The notes under the pieces are model-generated. The model was given only the letters and a program-made list of their open reading frames with translations. It was not told where the DNA came from and searched no databases. From Hypomyces perniciosus (Eukaryota > Ascomycota > Sordariomycetes > Hypocreales > Hypocreaceae): 64,000 nt of DNA. A program made the position numbers and the translations under genes. The stretch is taken from positions 186,001 through 250,000 of the forward strand of contig SPDT01000011.1 of NCBI GenBank assembly GCA_008477525.1, written 5' to 3'. Shown here piece by piece: positions 9,054 through 20,394 of this stretch. Numbering within the stretch: the stretch's first letter is position 1; each line of letters begins with the position of its first letter.

Positions 9054-10597
9054 ATGTTATTATACACCTCATTCGCGGCAGTTTTGTCGCTGTATGTGTC
9101 AAGTGTCTTTGGTCTTCCTGGCTCGCCTCTGCCGCCAAGCCAGGATCCTTTCTACACCGCACCGCAAGGCTTTGAACAAGAACCTCCAGGCACAATCCTA
9201 CGTCAGCGAGAAGCGCCCGGTAATCTGATAGAAGTTATCGGCAACTGCAGCGCAGCTTATCATATTGTATACCGCACTACTGGCGCTCGGCATGAGCCCT
9301 CATGGGCTGTAACGACCCTATTTATCCCATTGTACACCAGCGGCGCACTTTTGTCTTACCAAATGCGCTATAACACCGCGGATGTCCATCATAGCCCCAG
9401 TTATATTCTCTTTAATCCAGACCCCTCTTCCTTATTCGATATCAGTCTTGCTCTCAGCAAAGGCTGGTATGTCAATGTACCAGACCATGAAGGCCATAAT
9501 GCTGCATTTGGCGGGGCAGTCGGAAATGGCTTTGCGACACTCGACTCTGTGCGCGCTGTCCTTAACAGAGGCGACTTGCCTCAGGATACGCGGTATGCAC
9601 TTTGGGGTTATTCGGGTGGCAGTGTTGCGTCCGAGTCTGCTGCCGAGCTCCAGGTCGTTTATGCGCCTGAGCTTCAGATTAGCGGCGCCGCTTTAGGCGG
9701 ACTCGCATCAAATTTGAGTGCCATTTTCCGTACCGTCAATTCGAAGCTCTTCGCTGGCCTTAATGTATTATTGCTATTGGGCTTTGGGAATGAGTATCCT
9801 GTTGTTAAGGAGCATATACTTAGCCATCTCAAACCCGAAGGGCTATACAATAAAACCGGCTTCCTGGCTGGTCTGAAGATGAGCTCCGCTGATGCTATTC
9901 CGATATATCGAGGCCAGGATATTTGGCAATACTTCGATATTGGCGAGAGTATTATGGATGACCCTGCTATTATGCAGGTTATCAACGATAATGGCTATAT
10001 GGGCTTCCAGGGCACACCGAAGATTCCCTTATTTATTTATAATGCCATCAATGACGAGGTGACACCAATTGATAGCACAGATGCACTGGTATCAATCACA
10101 GATCAACAGTATGAGGGCTCATTGGCAGGTGCATAAATGATAGAATTCGACACTCTTGCTGATCCCAAGTTAGGTGGGAAAAGCGGCTGCTTAAATATAT
10201 GGAAACTTGCTAACTAATTGATCATGACCATCCGGATCTAGGAAATCTAGGAAATCTAGCTGTCATGATATCGTCATTGACTTACGGATCCGGCTGTTAT
10301 TGCAAGCTAGTTGGGAATCAGGGAATGTGCGTTGGAATGAGGGAATGTGTCATGTTGTGGAATGTGCCGTGATGTGGAACTATCCGTTACTGAGGTTGAC
10401 AACTGGTTGATCGTTACTGTAGTGTGGGCGTTAATATTCTCTATGAGCGAAACACTATTGGCAACCACGGGGCAGAGCAGACCTATGGGAGACCGAGGGC
10501 ATTTGACTGGCTTACTAAGGTGTTGAATGGAACGCTGGAGCAGACGGACTGCACAATTCGGGATGTGACTGTCAATACGACGGTTTCAGCGTCCTAA
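9054..10597 (+). pseudogene. Secretory lipase (LIP/CAL-A family), split by an insertion
   Basis: The first block (9054-10090) starts with a signal peptide (MLLYTSFAAVLSLYVSSVFG) and covers the alpha/beta-hydrolase core: the nucleophile elbow GYSGGS (about residue 185) and the Asp loop NAINDEVTPI (about residue 335). The frame then enters foreign sequence and stops at 10134-10136. The missing end is found at 10408-10597: DRYCSVGVNILYERN, GNHGAEQ with the expected catalytic His, FDWLTKVLNG, and a TAA at 10595. Joining 10090 to 10408 restores the family order DALV-DRYC. The interrupting piece is flanked by ACTGGT on both sides. Family enzymes hydrolyse triacylglycerols outside the cell; this copy would lack its His unless the insert is removed. 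No in-frame GT-AG intron explains the gap. Confidence 0.8.
10091..10401. mobile_element. Small insertion in lipase gene with 6-bp duplication
   Basis: This 311-bp segment sits between two copies of ACTGGT (10085-10090 and 10402-10407). It has no coding potential and no clear terminal inverted repeats, but contains internal short repeats (GGAAATCTA twice near 10240; GGGAATGTG variants near 10320-10350). A MITE or degraded non-autonomous element is the simplest reading; the class is unknown. Confidence 0.5.
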
Positions 10598-12420
10598 TTG
10601 GAGGTACAAGACAGGGAGTAAAATAAATACATCCATAATTGTTCCGCTTGCGTAAATCCAATCCATAAAACGTAAATACAGACTTGCCTCGAGCAGTTCC
10701 CGTTAAAAGGAGCATCAAGACCTCCAGGAGCACCACGAAGCTGGCCGATAATTTCCATCCAATTCTCTCGAGTAAGTGTTATGTTGTCTTTGTGTTCGGC
10801 CTGACTACGATAGAACATAACACAATCATGCTGCCTCTACTACCATCAATTGTGGCGTCTCTGGTCCAGATGCCCAGTGTAAAGTTGTATGTCCCCCTTT
10901 GTCTGATGTCAAAACCTCGGCCCCTTTCTCAAGGCATTATGCAGATACTATGTGGCATCTAATACATGTTATCTTTTTTCTTTTGTTAGTTCAATCTTTC
11001 ATGTGAGTGGTTGCGATATCAGACTGATTACGTATGCCTACAAGCACATACGACCATATCCATTGGAATATACGGGATCCCGTCAAGCTCTTTTCTTGAG
11101 TTGGATGTCCTCCATTTTTGGCAGTCCCAGACTCCGAATTTGGAGTCACATGATTCCGTTTTTGGAGGATAATGAACCCCGCGCTAAGCAATCCACCACC
11201 GTTAAGTCACCTGACACCCCCCAACAAAACAGAGCTCACACCGTCACCGTTCTATACACGAGGGCTGTTCCGATGTCGGCGATGTAATTGTTTCACTACA
11301 TTTATGGGCATGGTAGCTATTAGGCTCACGCCCCTCCCAGTGCACGGGCTAGTATGAGAACCAGGGTCTCGATAGGGTGAAGAGAAAACAGTAGTTCCTT
11401 AATAAAAAATATACACCTTGTATGTATATAGATTTGTTGGTGCGAATGCAGCGTTTACTTTCAATCCCTTGGCGGTTTACCTAGATGGTAGTTCCTGGCG
11501 ATTAAGGTTAATAATAAATATAAAAAGGATAGCACTATTCTGAGATACAGTAGGGTTAAGAAGTTATATTAATTAGTAAGTACAGATCTACCCGTTATTC
11601 TTCTATAACGTAGGAAAGTGCGCTATACCAAAAACGCGCATAGGATAAATAATCGTACGCTCAACCATGTACTCTAGGGTTTATGCTAAAGCGCATAAAA
11701 GCAGGGATACGAAGGCGCACATAACTTAGAAATAACAAGGCATTTTCATTATCCTTCCGATACATATAGGTCTGACTGTATTACATCTTCACTGTCTGCC
11801 TTCCTTCGCTTTACTAGGCTGCTTAATATCCTGTTTCTTCCGCAGTGGAATAGGTATAATATTTTATTTAAATATTATTTAAAGAAAAAAGCTGCTTAAA
11901 GATAGGTGATAGATAGTTAAGGTTATACCTACTGTATAGCATTATAGTCTATGAAGCTAAATATACTTTAAATTTAGTCTAGAAGAATAACGATTAGGGA
12001 GTAATAGCTTTTAGCCCAGGTAGCTATAAAAAAATAATATCCCTCTTCAAGCATCCCTGAAAAAAATATAAGCCTAAAAGCCAACAGTTTATATATAACC
12101 GGGGGATAAGGCCGCCAATTTATCCCGCAAAGCCTATATACTATACTTTTAAAGATATATAGCGATCTATATCGTTAATATAATGCTTATCTAAGCTTTA
12201 GATTTTAAAATAAAACGCTATTGTTAAAATAACAAGGTTATACTGAACCTCATTTAAGTGCAGCTTCAAGGAAGGTGCACCCAACGCAGCAATGAGGAAA
12301 CGACTGAGAGTCTAATTGGGTTAACAATGGATGAACAATTGAATTGTAACTGAACTAATAGCTAGAAAGCTATAGAATATCTAGTGATGTGCGGCTGGTG
12401 TAGAAGTGAATTGTATGAAC
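10598..12420. other. No recognisable gene; AT-rich relic sequence from about 11400
   Basis: 10598-11400 has only short frames without motifs. From about 11400 to 12290 the sequence becomes AT-rich and full of TA dinucleotides (repeated TATATA, TTAAATA), as expected of RIP-mutated repeats, and no protein homology is readable in any frame. Confidence 0.45.
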
Positions 12421-12559
12421 AATAGCTTTGTCTTCTACAATAGTCCTCCGACTAGATAATAGGAATGTAGCGGCAGAATTGGGTTCGTGGCCGCATTCCT
12501 ATTTTCCGCAAAATTCATTTGTATGGAAAATCGGCCAAATCGACTCACGGCCATACAAA

Positions 12560-13224
12560 CAGGAAACCATCAAAGGTATCCCCGGCAATGAAGCCGCGGA
12601 TAAAGCCGCGAAGAAAGGAACAGAACTACCCCCGCCAGAGCATTATAACTCCTCAGCCGCATATATGCGAAGAACCACTAGGGAGAAGTGCAAAGCTCTA
12701 TTCCAAGACTATTGGGATAAAGAAGTCCCATCCAGCTACCTCAAATGGAACCTCCCAGCCATCGACAACCCACCAGAGCTTAAGCTCCCACGCCCTATCC
12801 TACACCGGCTCCTAGCGGAAAGATCCGGCCACGGAGACTTCCAAGAATACCACAACCGTTTCAACCACGATACAACAACCAACTGCAGCTGTGGCTCCCC
12901 TTTCAACCCGGGCCACTTCGCTAGCTGCAGAAAAACCCGTCCTTTCCTCCCCAACATCCCCCCCTCTACTCCTCCTCTGGAATTTCTACTCGGCCATAAA
13001 GGCCATAACGAGTTCAGGAAATTCTGGTCTGACACAGGATGCATTATCTTCCCCCCTGCCTCTTCCGAGTCATTAGATTGACACTATATAGCTAGACCTT
13101 CTCCTTTGTTCGGCGAAACGCTGCGAACGACAGTAATGTCGGCTCCAGCCGTCCAGATGCCTAGAATGGGCCCGTGTATATAGCACCAATAGGACGTTAA
13201 TAGAGACACACACACACACACACA
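12560..13224 (+). mobile_element. LINE 3' fragment (end of ORF2, 3' UTR, (AC)n tail)
   Basis: An open frame from about 12573 to 13081 reads GIPGNEAADKAAKKGTELP (end of the RNase H domain), then NPPELKLPRPILHRLL, GHGDFQEYHNRF and a knuckle CSCG-x8-H-x4-C, and stops at 13079-13081. A 3' UTR follows with the FGETLRT-encoding motif region shared by other LINEs here, then GTCCAGATGCCTA, CCAATAGGACGTTAAT and an (AC)n tail. The coding part is unbroken but represents only the last fifth of ORF2. The 3' end is nearly identical to the tail of SINE-like copy 1. Confidence 0.82.
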
Positions 13225-14225
13225 ACGGGAAACCATTTTGGTCAGATTTTTCACAATGGCCATTATGCCCATTGTATTGAGTCTAGGGTAGGCGGGGTAG
13301 CTGGTCCTAGCTCAATTGTTATCGTTGAGGATAACAGAAATTTCCTGACTTACACCGAAGTTCCTCCGGAACTCGGTCCTAGCGTCGGGCCTAATTCCGG
13401 GTCTAGCCAGAATAGGAAGGTTACCCAATTACATAGAAATCCTTGCTTTTTAGCCCTCCTTTTTAACATAAGTAGCTGGATATTTAATAACTTTATTAAT
13501 AGTATATAAGCGGAATATATTTATATTCTTTACATTAATACTAGTTTTTATATAATTTTTACTAAAGTCAATAAAGTATTGCTTATAATACTTAGCAATA
13601 TTTTCCCTATAGTATTAAAATACAGCATTTAATATAGTAAACTTTAACCTAGCTTAATAGTTACTATTATAAAGGCTAAGCCTATTAGCCTAGCTGTAAT
13701 AATAATATTATAAATATACTTACCCTTTAGGATTATTGTTATTAATTATAACTTAATAAAGCTAAAGAAGGTAAAGTAATTTAAAGCTAGTAATATTTAA
13801 GCTAGCCTAGTACTTGCTTACCTATAAAGGCATATTTGCAAATATTAGCGTCTATAGTATAAAAGCGGATATCTATATGCAAGACCTTTAATATAAAAAT
13901 ATTAGTAAGTGTTACCTATTTACTGGAAGTTATAGATAAAAAGGGAGCTAGCAGCTAATAACTTTTATTAACAAATAATTATAATAAACCTTATTAATAT
14001 AATATTAACGTTAAACCTATTAAAGCTAGTTAAGTTAGGAAAACTATAACCTGCCTAGCTTATTACTTATTATAGGTTATCTTAACTATTCATTATATTT
14101 AGAGATTAATTTACTTACAACTTTAACTAGGTTTTAACTTTATGGATATTAAGGAGGCGTATAAGACTTTAAAAGAGGCGAGGAAGAGAGGAGCAATAAA
14201 GGTGTTAATTAGCATGGAAGAGGAA
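13225..14225. other. AT-rich, RIP-like relic block
   Basis: Between about 13440 and 14150 the base composition is strongly AT, with almost no CpA or TpG dinucleotides visible and many TpA. No frame gives a recognisable protein. This is the expected look of an old repeat after heavy C-to-T mutation. Confidence 0.5.
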
Positions 14226-14569
14226 CAGTAAACCTGTATTACTGTGGCTCGGGTGCGCGGAGCTAATGAATGGCGTCACCTGTCTCGCCAAGGAACCTTA
14301 TTGATCGTGTCGCAATGCGCGGAAAAGGCCAAGCGTCACGCCGCCTGCTGCAACTTAAACGGCCAATGCGGCGGCAAAACAATTAATAGTATAACGCATA
14401 CTTCGTCTTTACTTCTCAAAGAAAGCGCCCGTCTTAAGTCAGCTATGTGGCAATCCAAGACGATGGGATTATCAGGCACCATCCCAACATTACCAACCCA
14501 GTAGCCCCTGGAGCCTCGCCCTCGATCCTGAACACGGACTCACGTCTCTCTAAATCGCGGACCCAACTA

Positions 14570-14845
14570 TCACTGCGATTGGACCATAAAATTGACCAAG
14601 CCGCTCCATAGGCGTGGCGATGTCTCCGATAGGTTGACATACACCACGTTGCCTCCTTGAGCTCGGACTGCGCGAGCGAAACTCCTAGCCAATATCAACG
14701 GTCCATTTTGGGAGATAATTGCCACAAGGATGAGAAGGAGATCCGGGGAAGCCGCAATCCCGCAGTCGACCAACATATCGACCAGGATTGCCGACATAAT
14801 CAAGCAGGTAATTAGCAGAGTCCGGAGACAAACAAACGATTCCAA
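14570..14845 (-). pseudogene. Possible short-chain dehydrogenase/reductase remnant
   Basis: A 91-codon frame contains a stretch (DMLVDCGIAASPD, then NGPLILARSFARAVRAQGG, then NVVYVN) that resembles the part of a short-chain dehydrogenase from the NNAG motif to the strand ending in IVNISS. The Rossmann glycine motif and the catalytic YxxxK are not found nearby. If the match is real this is a small relic; chance similarity is possible. Confidence 0.25.
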
Positions 14846-15262
14846 ACTAAGACGTTTAGACTTAAGGCAGTCAATAGACTTGGACTCCAGTTCTTCAGCC
14901 CTCAGTGCTCAGTGGACGCATTCAGTTGCGCCTATTAACGGATATTACCATGACACAGCGAAAGAATAGAAAAAGGAGTGATGCAGATGGCCGAATTTGA
15001 ATGGGAAAGCAAAAAAATAACATCACATCTACATTCTGCCAATGCCGGCGATGGGTATCTGCACCGACTGGTGCTTAACCTCTGGTTTTGGTACCTTGGA
15101 TCGTACGGACTCCTTTTCTCCAGAGCGTTCTCTAGCGAACGGCGAACGGACTCATTTTCCCTATACGCGATTTCGGAAACACTGGATGGAATTGAAATTA
15201 AGGACTATGGAAAATCACGACTCACAGCAAGCTGATACAATCTGGCGGTTCATCCCATTCAC

Positions 15263-15868
15263 CTAGAAACCAAAAACATTCTCTTGCGAAACCAGCCCCT
15301 TTTGAGCCGCTGCCGCCATAGTGCTCAAGGTATCTCCGACAATACTCAACTTGCTGAGTTTCAGGCCGCGTGGCCCGCTAGGATCCTTCACGAGGGTAAG
15401 ACGATAAGCCCTTGGAATCTGCATTATGTTTAGTAAGTAACAGGCGGACTCCCGCATCCGAAGCGATATACTAACCCGTAACTCCCACTCAATTCCCTTG
15501 CTGTCCGTGTGCTTCTTCTCTCCCTGCTCCACAAAGTTGGTATATAGATTCGCGTACAACATACCATCGTAACCGTCTTCGGTATCCTGGATGAAAGCGG
15601 AGAGGGGCTCCATCGACAACTCGTTATAGAACCGGGTCGTATGGATGACCCTTTTCCAGGCCTCTTCTCCTCTAAGGACCTGCCCGGTCTGAGCTTGGAA
15701 CTCCCAGTTCTGGGTGGTCCATTTGGTGTGCGGCTCCGAATGGGCAGCCTTGGTCTCGCAGAAGGCAATGTTGAGGTCATTCAAGTATTCCATGGCCGGG
15801 TGCTTCAGGAACTCCTTGTCCCAGCCATTGTAAGAGCAGACAAAGCAAGGCTTAGTTGAGTAAGACAT
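15263..15868 (-). CDS. Hypothetical protein, 201 aa, possibly NTF2-like
   Basis: A single-exon frame starts at the ATG at 15868 (MSYSTKPCFVCSYNGWDKEF) and ends at 15263. Composition is that of a soluble globular protein with no signal peptide or membrane segment. The arrangement FxxxLNIAF, GEEAWKRVIH, FIQDTEDGYDGMLYANLYTNF, and a charged strand EWELRVSISLRM is reminiscent of NTF2-like (SnoaL-type) cone folds, in which a helix is followed by antiparallel strands. That assignment is weak. Codon use and length favour a real gene, and there are no internal breaks. Neighbours are not informative: the nearest gene, NmrA-like at 17701, faces the other way. Confidence 0.55.
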   Translation of the reverse strand: MSYSTKPCFVCSYNGWDKEFLKHPAMEYLNDLNIAFCETKAAHSEPHTKWTTQNWEFQAQTGQVLRGEEAWKRVIHTTRFYNELSMEPLSAFIQDTEDGYDGMLYANLYTNFVEQGEKKHTDSKGIEWELRVSISLRMRESACYLLNIMQIPRAYRLTLVKDPSGPRGLKLSKLSIVGDTLSTMAAAAQKGLVSQENVFGF

Positions 15869-17700
15869 GACGAGGAGTGTGACTGAATTTGGTGTTTATA
15901 GGTAAGGGAAAGCTTATGTGTTCCTGAGCGATAGATTGCTAAACGCGGTGAAGGCAGGAAGACGTTGCTGTTTTCACAGAATGTTGATCCTACATTATAT
16001 ATCTAAAGATATCTGACAAAGAGACCGAGCATACGCGTCTGATCAGATTATTTTCTCGTGGCCCCATCTAGTGAGTAGTAGAAAAAAATCGTGAAAGATT
16101 CCATAAATCATGTGTAGCATTTTACAAGCCTCACCCCCAACTTTCCTATTACATGGTACTTCGTGCAGGATCTGCCACTTACTGACCCCTCCACCCTCCC
16201 GCGACTGTGCGCGACAAGTGTGAAGGAACCAAGGCGCCTGCTAGCCGAAAAGTCTGAACCTTGTTGGCATGCCACTGCAATCACCTGATTCACTCATGAT
16301 TGGAATGGGTTCATCGAAGGTGTTATGATGCCAGGTAGGCAGAAGATGGGCTGATAATGCAGTTATTCTTCACGAACTCAGTGACACAGATATGCTTACA
16401 ACCCACAAATATACCCCAGAGCAAGATGTTCGAATACGTCTTCATCCCGTTTATCTTCTCTATCTAGGCAGTAGCAAGCGTTCTAACTTCTGACTTGTCA
16501 TCGTGAAAGCTATAGTGTGGAGATCTATAAATAGAATATATGAGGGAAATCCAAACAGCAGATAAAAAAAACTTTCTCGTAGGAGGCTGCAAGGCATAAG
16601 ATATCCTTTATGATTGTAACAGTGTAACAGTAACTTTCGTGCCCATGTAACAAACTTTAATCTTCTACCAAGGCTATCGCGTTCATGATTGTAGCTCCAT
16701 GTACAAAACCAGCTGAGGACAGAACTAGACATCATGTGAAACGAAGTCATAGTACTTGAGAGGACACGTAAGGTGAAAGTGCGTTACTGCGACGGCGTAA
16801 AATGTAATTGAAACTCAAGTCGGCGCATGGAAATCAGCAACCAATCGCGCAACCCTGGTAGGGGGTTTCTACACCGAGATAAATTGAACCTTAAGCGAGT
16901 CTGTGCATATCTGATGATCTGTTTCTGACCCCCGCGAGCGGCGAAACCTCCCTCAAAGCTACCGAACTCTATCAGCCTGCCTTTCATACAGAATAATAAC
17001 TGACCCATCATCTTTTTTTTCACTCCATAATGCGAATAGATTCTCTACCTCACCTTGCAGTTGCATGTGATGTAAGGGTTGGGCCCGCATATGTTCATCG
17101 GCTATGCAGGGATCTGGGTCTTTGGTAATAGATGACCTTGCTTGCTCACAATTAGTCCATGAACTGGCGAAATGGACCATCTCGGCCTCGACGTTCGGTC
17201 CCGAGTTTGGAGGGCTCGTCCGCTATGTAAATCGCGATCACGCGGGTATAGGATGTTAGCTGCGGCTGCTCGTGACACATTTCGCGACTTGTGTGGTTGA
17301 GGATGTGTCTGGTATGGATTCTATGGGAGGCTAGGCGGTGTTGTTGAATGAGATGCCCGACTTTGCAGCGGATGTGTAAACTTTGATAACGGATGGATTG
17401 AGCTGAAGGATGGCAGATGTTAATATAAAGCTTGTGATAGGTATTGACGTCGTTAGAATCCCGGAAGCTTGTCCACCTCGTGTGGTGACTCGTCTATCAC
17501 TCTGACATTTGTGGCCCGTCTAGTATCGCAAATTCTGTTCCTCCCCTCCACTCCAAAACATCAGAGTTTAACTAGGTAAGAGCCATGGAAGGCACATGCT
17601 CGTTCAGCTCAGTGATGATATTTACAAACAGACTCCTCACCCACAGTCCACCACTCTCCATTTTAGGAACCGATTATCTCAATATTGACACAGAGTGAAA
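15869..17700. other. Intergenic, no gene recognised
   Basis: Short minus-strand frames at 16784-17023 and 16959-17180 overlap and have no recognisable motif. This region is likely to hold promoters for the divergent genes at 15868 and 17701. Confidence 0.35.
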
Positions 17701-18953
17701 ATGGTGAAGATCGCAGTCGCTGGTGGTTCAGGCGGTACGCTGTCATGATACCTCACTACTGCATTGCATCGGGCTAAGTAAAATACCGCACAGAGGTTGG
17801 CCAGGAAGTTGTCGACGCTCTCGCGGCTACAGAGAAGCACGACATCCTCATATTGTCCAGAAAAGTTCGTCGAACGAATTACCTGCGTCCCCATTAGCTA
17901 TTTGTAGCAATGCTAATTCCTTCAAAGGACGCTCTTCCGGAAAATGTTAGGCCGGGTGTCTCGTGGGTTAGGGTCAACTATGAGGATCGGGATCAATTGA
18001 CCGAGATCCTGCGGGGAGTGCACACCGTCCTCTCATTTATCGTTGTCGCATGGGACCCAGGGAGCATTGCCCAGAAGGCTCTGATCGATGCTGCTATTGC
18101 GGCGGGCGTGAAACGCTTTGCTCCAAGCGAATGGAGCTCGTAAGCTATGTCGATTAATATGGGCAGCAGAGACGGTGACTGACCACACGACAGGTCCGGC
18201 CTTAGGGACCTCCCAATGTATCATGGAAAAGCTGAGGTTCGCGAGTATCTGAAGGCATTGAACAGAGAAAAAAAGGTGATATCAAATCCCCGAAACAGAA
18301 GGCTCAATTTGGTTAATATATCTGCAATAGGTTTTGGAGTATACCCTATTTCAGCAAGGGTTCTTCCTAAACTATTTCGCGTCGCCCTTTAAGACGGCCA
18401 AACACGTGATGCCATTAAATATGTTCATCGACCTCCAGAACCGGCGAGCTATTCTGCTGAAGGGCCATGAAGAAGACTCTTTGACCCTCACAACAGCCCA
18501 GGATCTTGCACGTGTTGTGTCTAAGGCGGTGGAGTATGAAGAGGAATGGCCCGTCATCGGCGGCATAACTGGCAACAAAGTAACGATAAGTCAGCTTCTG
18601 GCGCTTGCCGAGAAAATCCGAGGTATGCTGAAGGACTGTAGCAGTGTAGCCGAAATTCTGAGCAGGAGTATGCTAACAGAAGCATGAAAGGCAGCCCTTT
18701 TGAGATAGAGAAGGTAAATCTCGAGGATTTAGAAGCTGGAGTCATCAAGACTTCATGGGTTCCACAGTTTCGTCATCATTCGATCCCTCAAGACCAAATT
18801 GATGATGTTTCCAAACAGGCTCTTATCGCGATTCTTTTGAGCATCTCTAAGGGAGGCTGGATTACATCAGATGAATGGAATCGACTCTCTCCAGACTATA
18901 AGTTTACTACGGTGGAGGAATTCCTATCAGACGCTTGGTCGGGAAAACCATAG
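17701..18953 (+). CDS. NmrA-like / isoflavone reductase-like NAD(P)-binding protein, six exons
   Basis: Exons 17701-17734, 17794-17864, 17928-18139, 18194-18275, 18331-18622 and 18691-18953, all with GT-AG introns of 54-68 bp, give 317 residues with no stop. The N-terminus MVKIAVAGGSGEVGQEVVDA is the nucleotide-binding glycine loop. VLSFIVVAWD and KRFAPSEWSS are the family's second and third core segments; HGKAEVREYL carries the lysine expected at the catalytic-type position. The C-terminal half (FTTVEEFLSDAW) is typical of fungal members. Such proteins act as NAD(P)H-dependent reductases or redox sensors in the cytosol; the substrate is unknown. No cluster partner is adjacent. Confidence 0.85.
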
Positions 18954-20394
18954 AAATATGGAGATTCTAGTCGCCCTAGACATAGCAAGGCTAGTCCGTC
19001 GTATGGGCTAGCTGCCGACGCCGTGTCTAATATGGCGCTGAAATGGCTAGGTTCCGTGAAATTGGCTGTGTTTTCACTCAGAACGATATCCTGTCTGAAT
19101 GGCCCGTTGCGCGACCAAGTAAGATCGCCCCCTGGCGTAGCTAAGCTGTCTACTTGAAGAACTGGAACCCGTACTTGCAATGATCAGAATGGAACTCGAG
19201 CAGCGGAGGGGTGCCGGGGAGGTATCCACGGACCGCCCCTTCACCCCAGAGCTGGAAGAGCTCTTTAACCAGTTTTTTGACTGGCTGTGCTGTTGCGGAG
19301 ACACGAATTCCTTTGACTCTCCCACTCACCACAGCTAGCGACCCTCTTTGTCAAGGCTTATCACCGAGATTCCCTCAGTTCTCAACTGTCTTCCCCATGG
19401 GTGGGATAATAAGTATATCAGGACCGCCCCGTATCGATCTGATCAGGCAGAAATATCATCCGTGGAAGGATCATGGATGAGCTGGAGGAACTCTACCAAA
19501 TCATCGATTCAATCCCGGCCAGACTCGGGCTCTCGGTTGCTGATTAGATCAGTCTCAACGCCTCTCCCATGAGCAGGGTGGGCAACCATTCCATTTCCAT
19601 TCATTTCAGTCAACACCCAGTGGAATAGATGGAATGGACGGCTAGAGTACTCTCGTGGAGTGGATGGAAATGTGTCAGATTACGGCATGGGTCGCGGCAT
19701 AAGGGGAATTGTGAAGAATTGAATTGAGATTGTCTAATCTATGAAAATAGAGGTAAAATAGGAGTAATTTATACCCCAGGAAATTAAGTATAAGATATCA
19801 CCTGCCATTTCACGTGTTATCGTTACCTTATAAAGAGGTGAGGATTAGCCAGCTAAATGCGACAAAATGGAAATGGATGCATAGTAAGTGGCGTCCGGGT
19901 CGATGTAGTCGATGTCCGGGGGTTTCCGGGGCCGATAGCTTTGCAGTGAGTTGATTGATGGAACGCGAAGGTTTAATTTTGACGATATAAACCGACCGAA
20001 GAATGGCGATGACGGAAAGACTGGAGCTGATGGCCAGAGGAAAATTAAGCTACCACCTTCCTAAAAAGCCCCTCAACGATTGGTGAAGCTGAATGGATAC
20101 CTCTTTCTCTTGAAGTGGCATACTAATGAGGTATAGCCGGGTGGCGTCGCCATCAACTTGGTATACCTCATACATGGCCTTCCAGCCGCTCCAAAGCATT
20201 GAGATCAGGATTTGGTCCTGCTTGAAGTCGGGAAGGGCGGATGTTCCAAGCGAGTCATCTCGCTGTCAAGTTTCAGCCACGGCGGCCTTAAACTCCCCGG
20301 TCTTTATCCAGAATATTTCAAACGATCTAGATAAAGCGGTAAGTTTTTGACGTTCTTATAGATGTCCACCTATGGATAACCAGGACCGAAGGGT
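18954..20394. other. Intergenic; possible hAT-type terminus, no gene recognised
   Basis: A plus-strand frame near 19150-19340 (LEELEPVLAMIRMELEQ...) is helical and acidic but unassigned. At 19574 the sequence CAGGGTGGGCAACCATTCCA begins a block rich in GGAATG/CATTCC inverted motifs to about 19690, the style of hAT ends in this window. A clear matching right end was not found. Confidence 0.35.

Noticed and set aside
10091..10407. Insert in the lipase gene as an intron
   Set aside because: A GT is available at 10089, but no AG acceptor restores the frame before GATCGTTAC; a 6-bp duplication fits insertion better.
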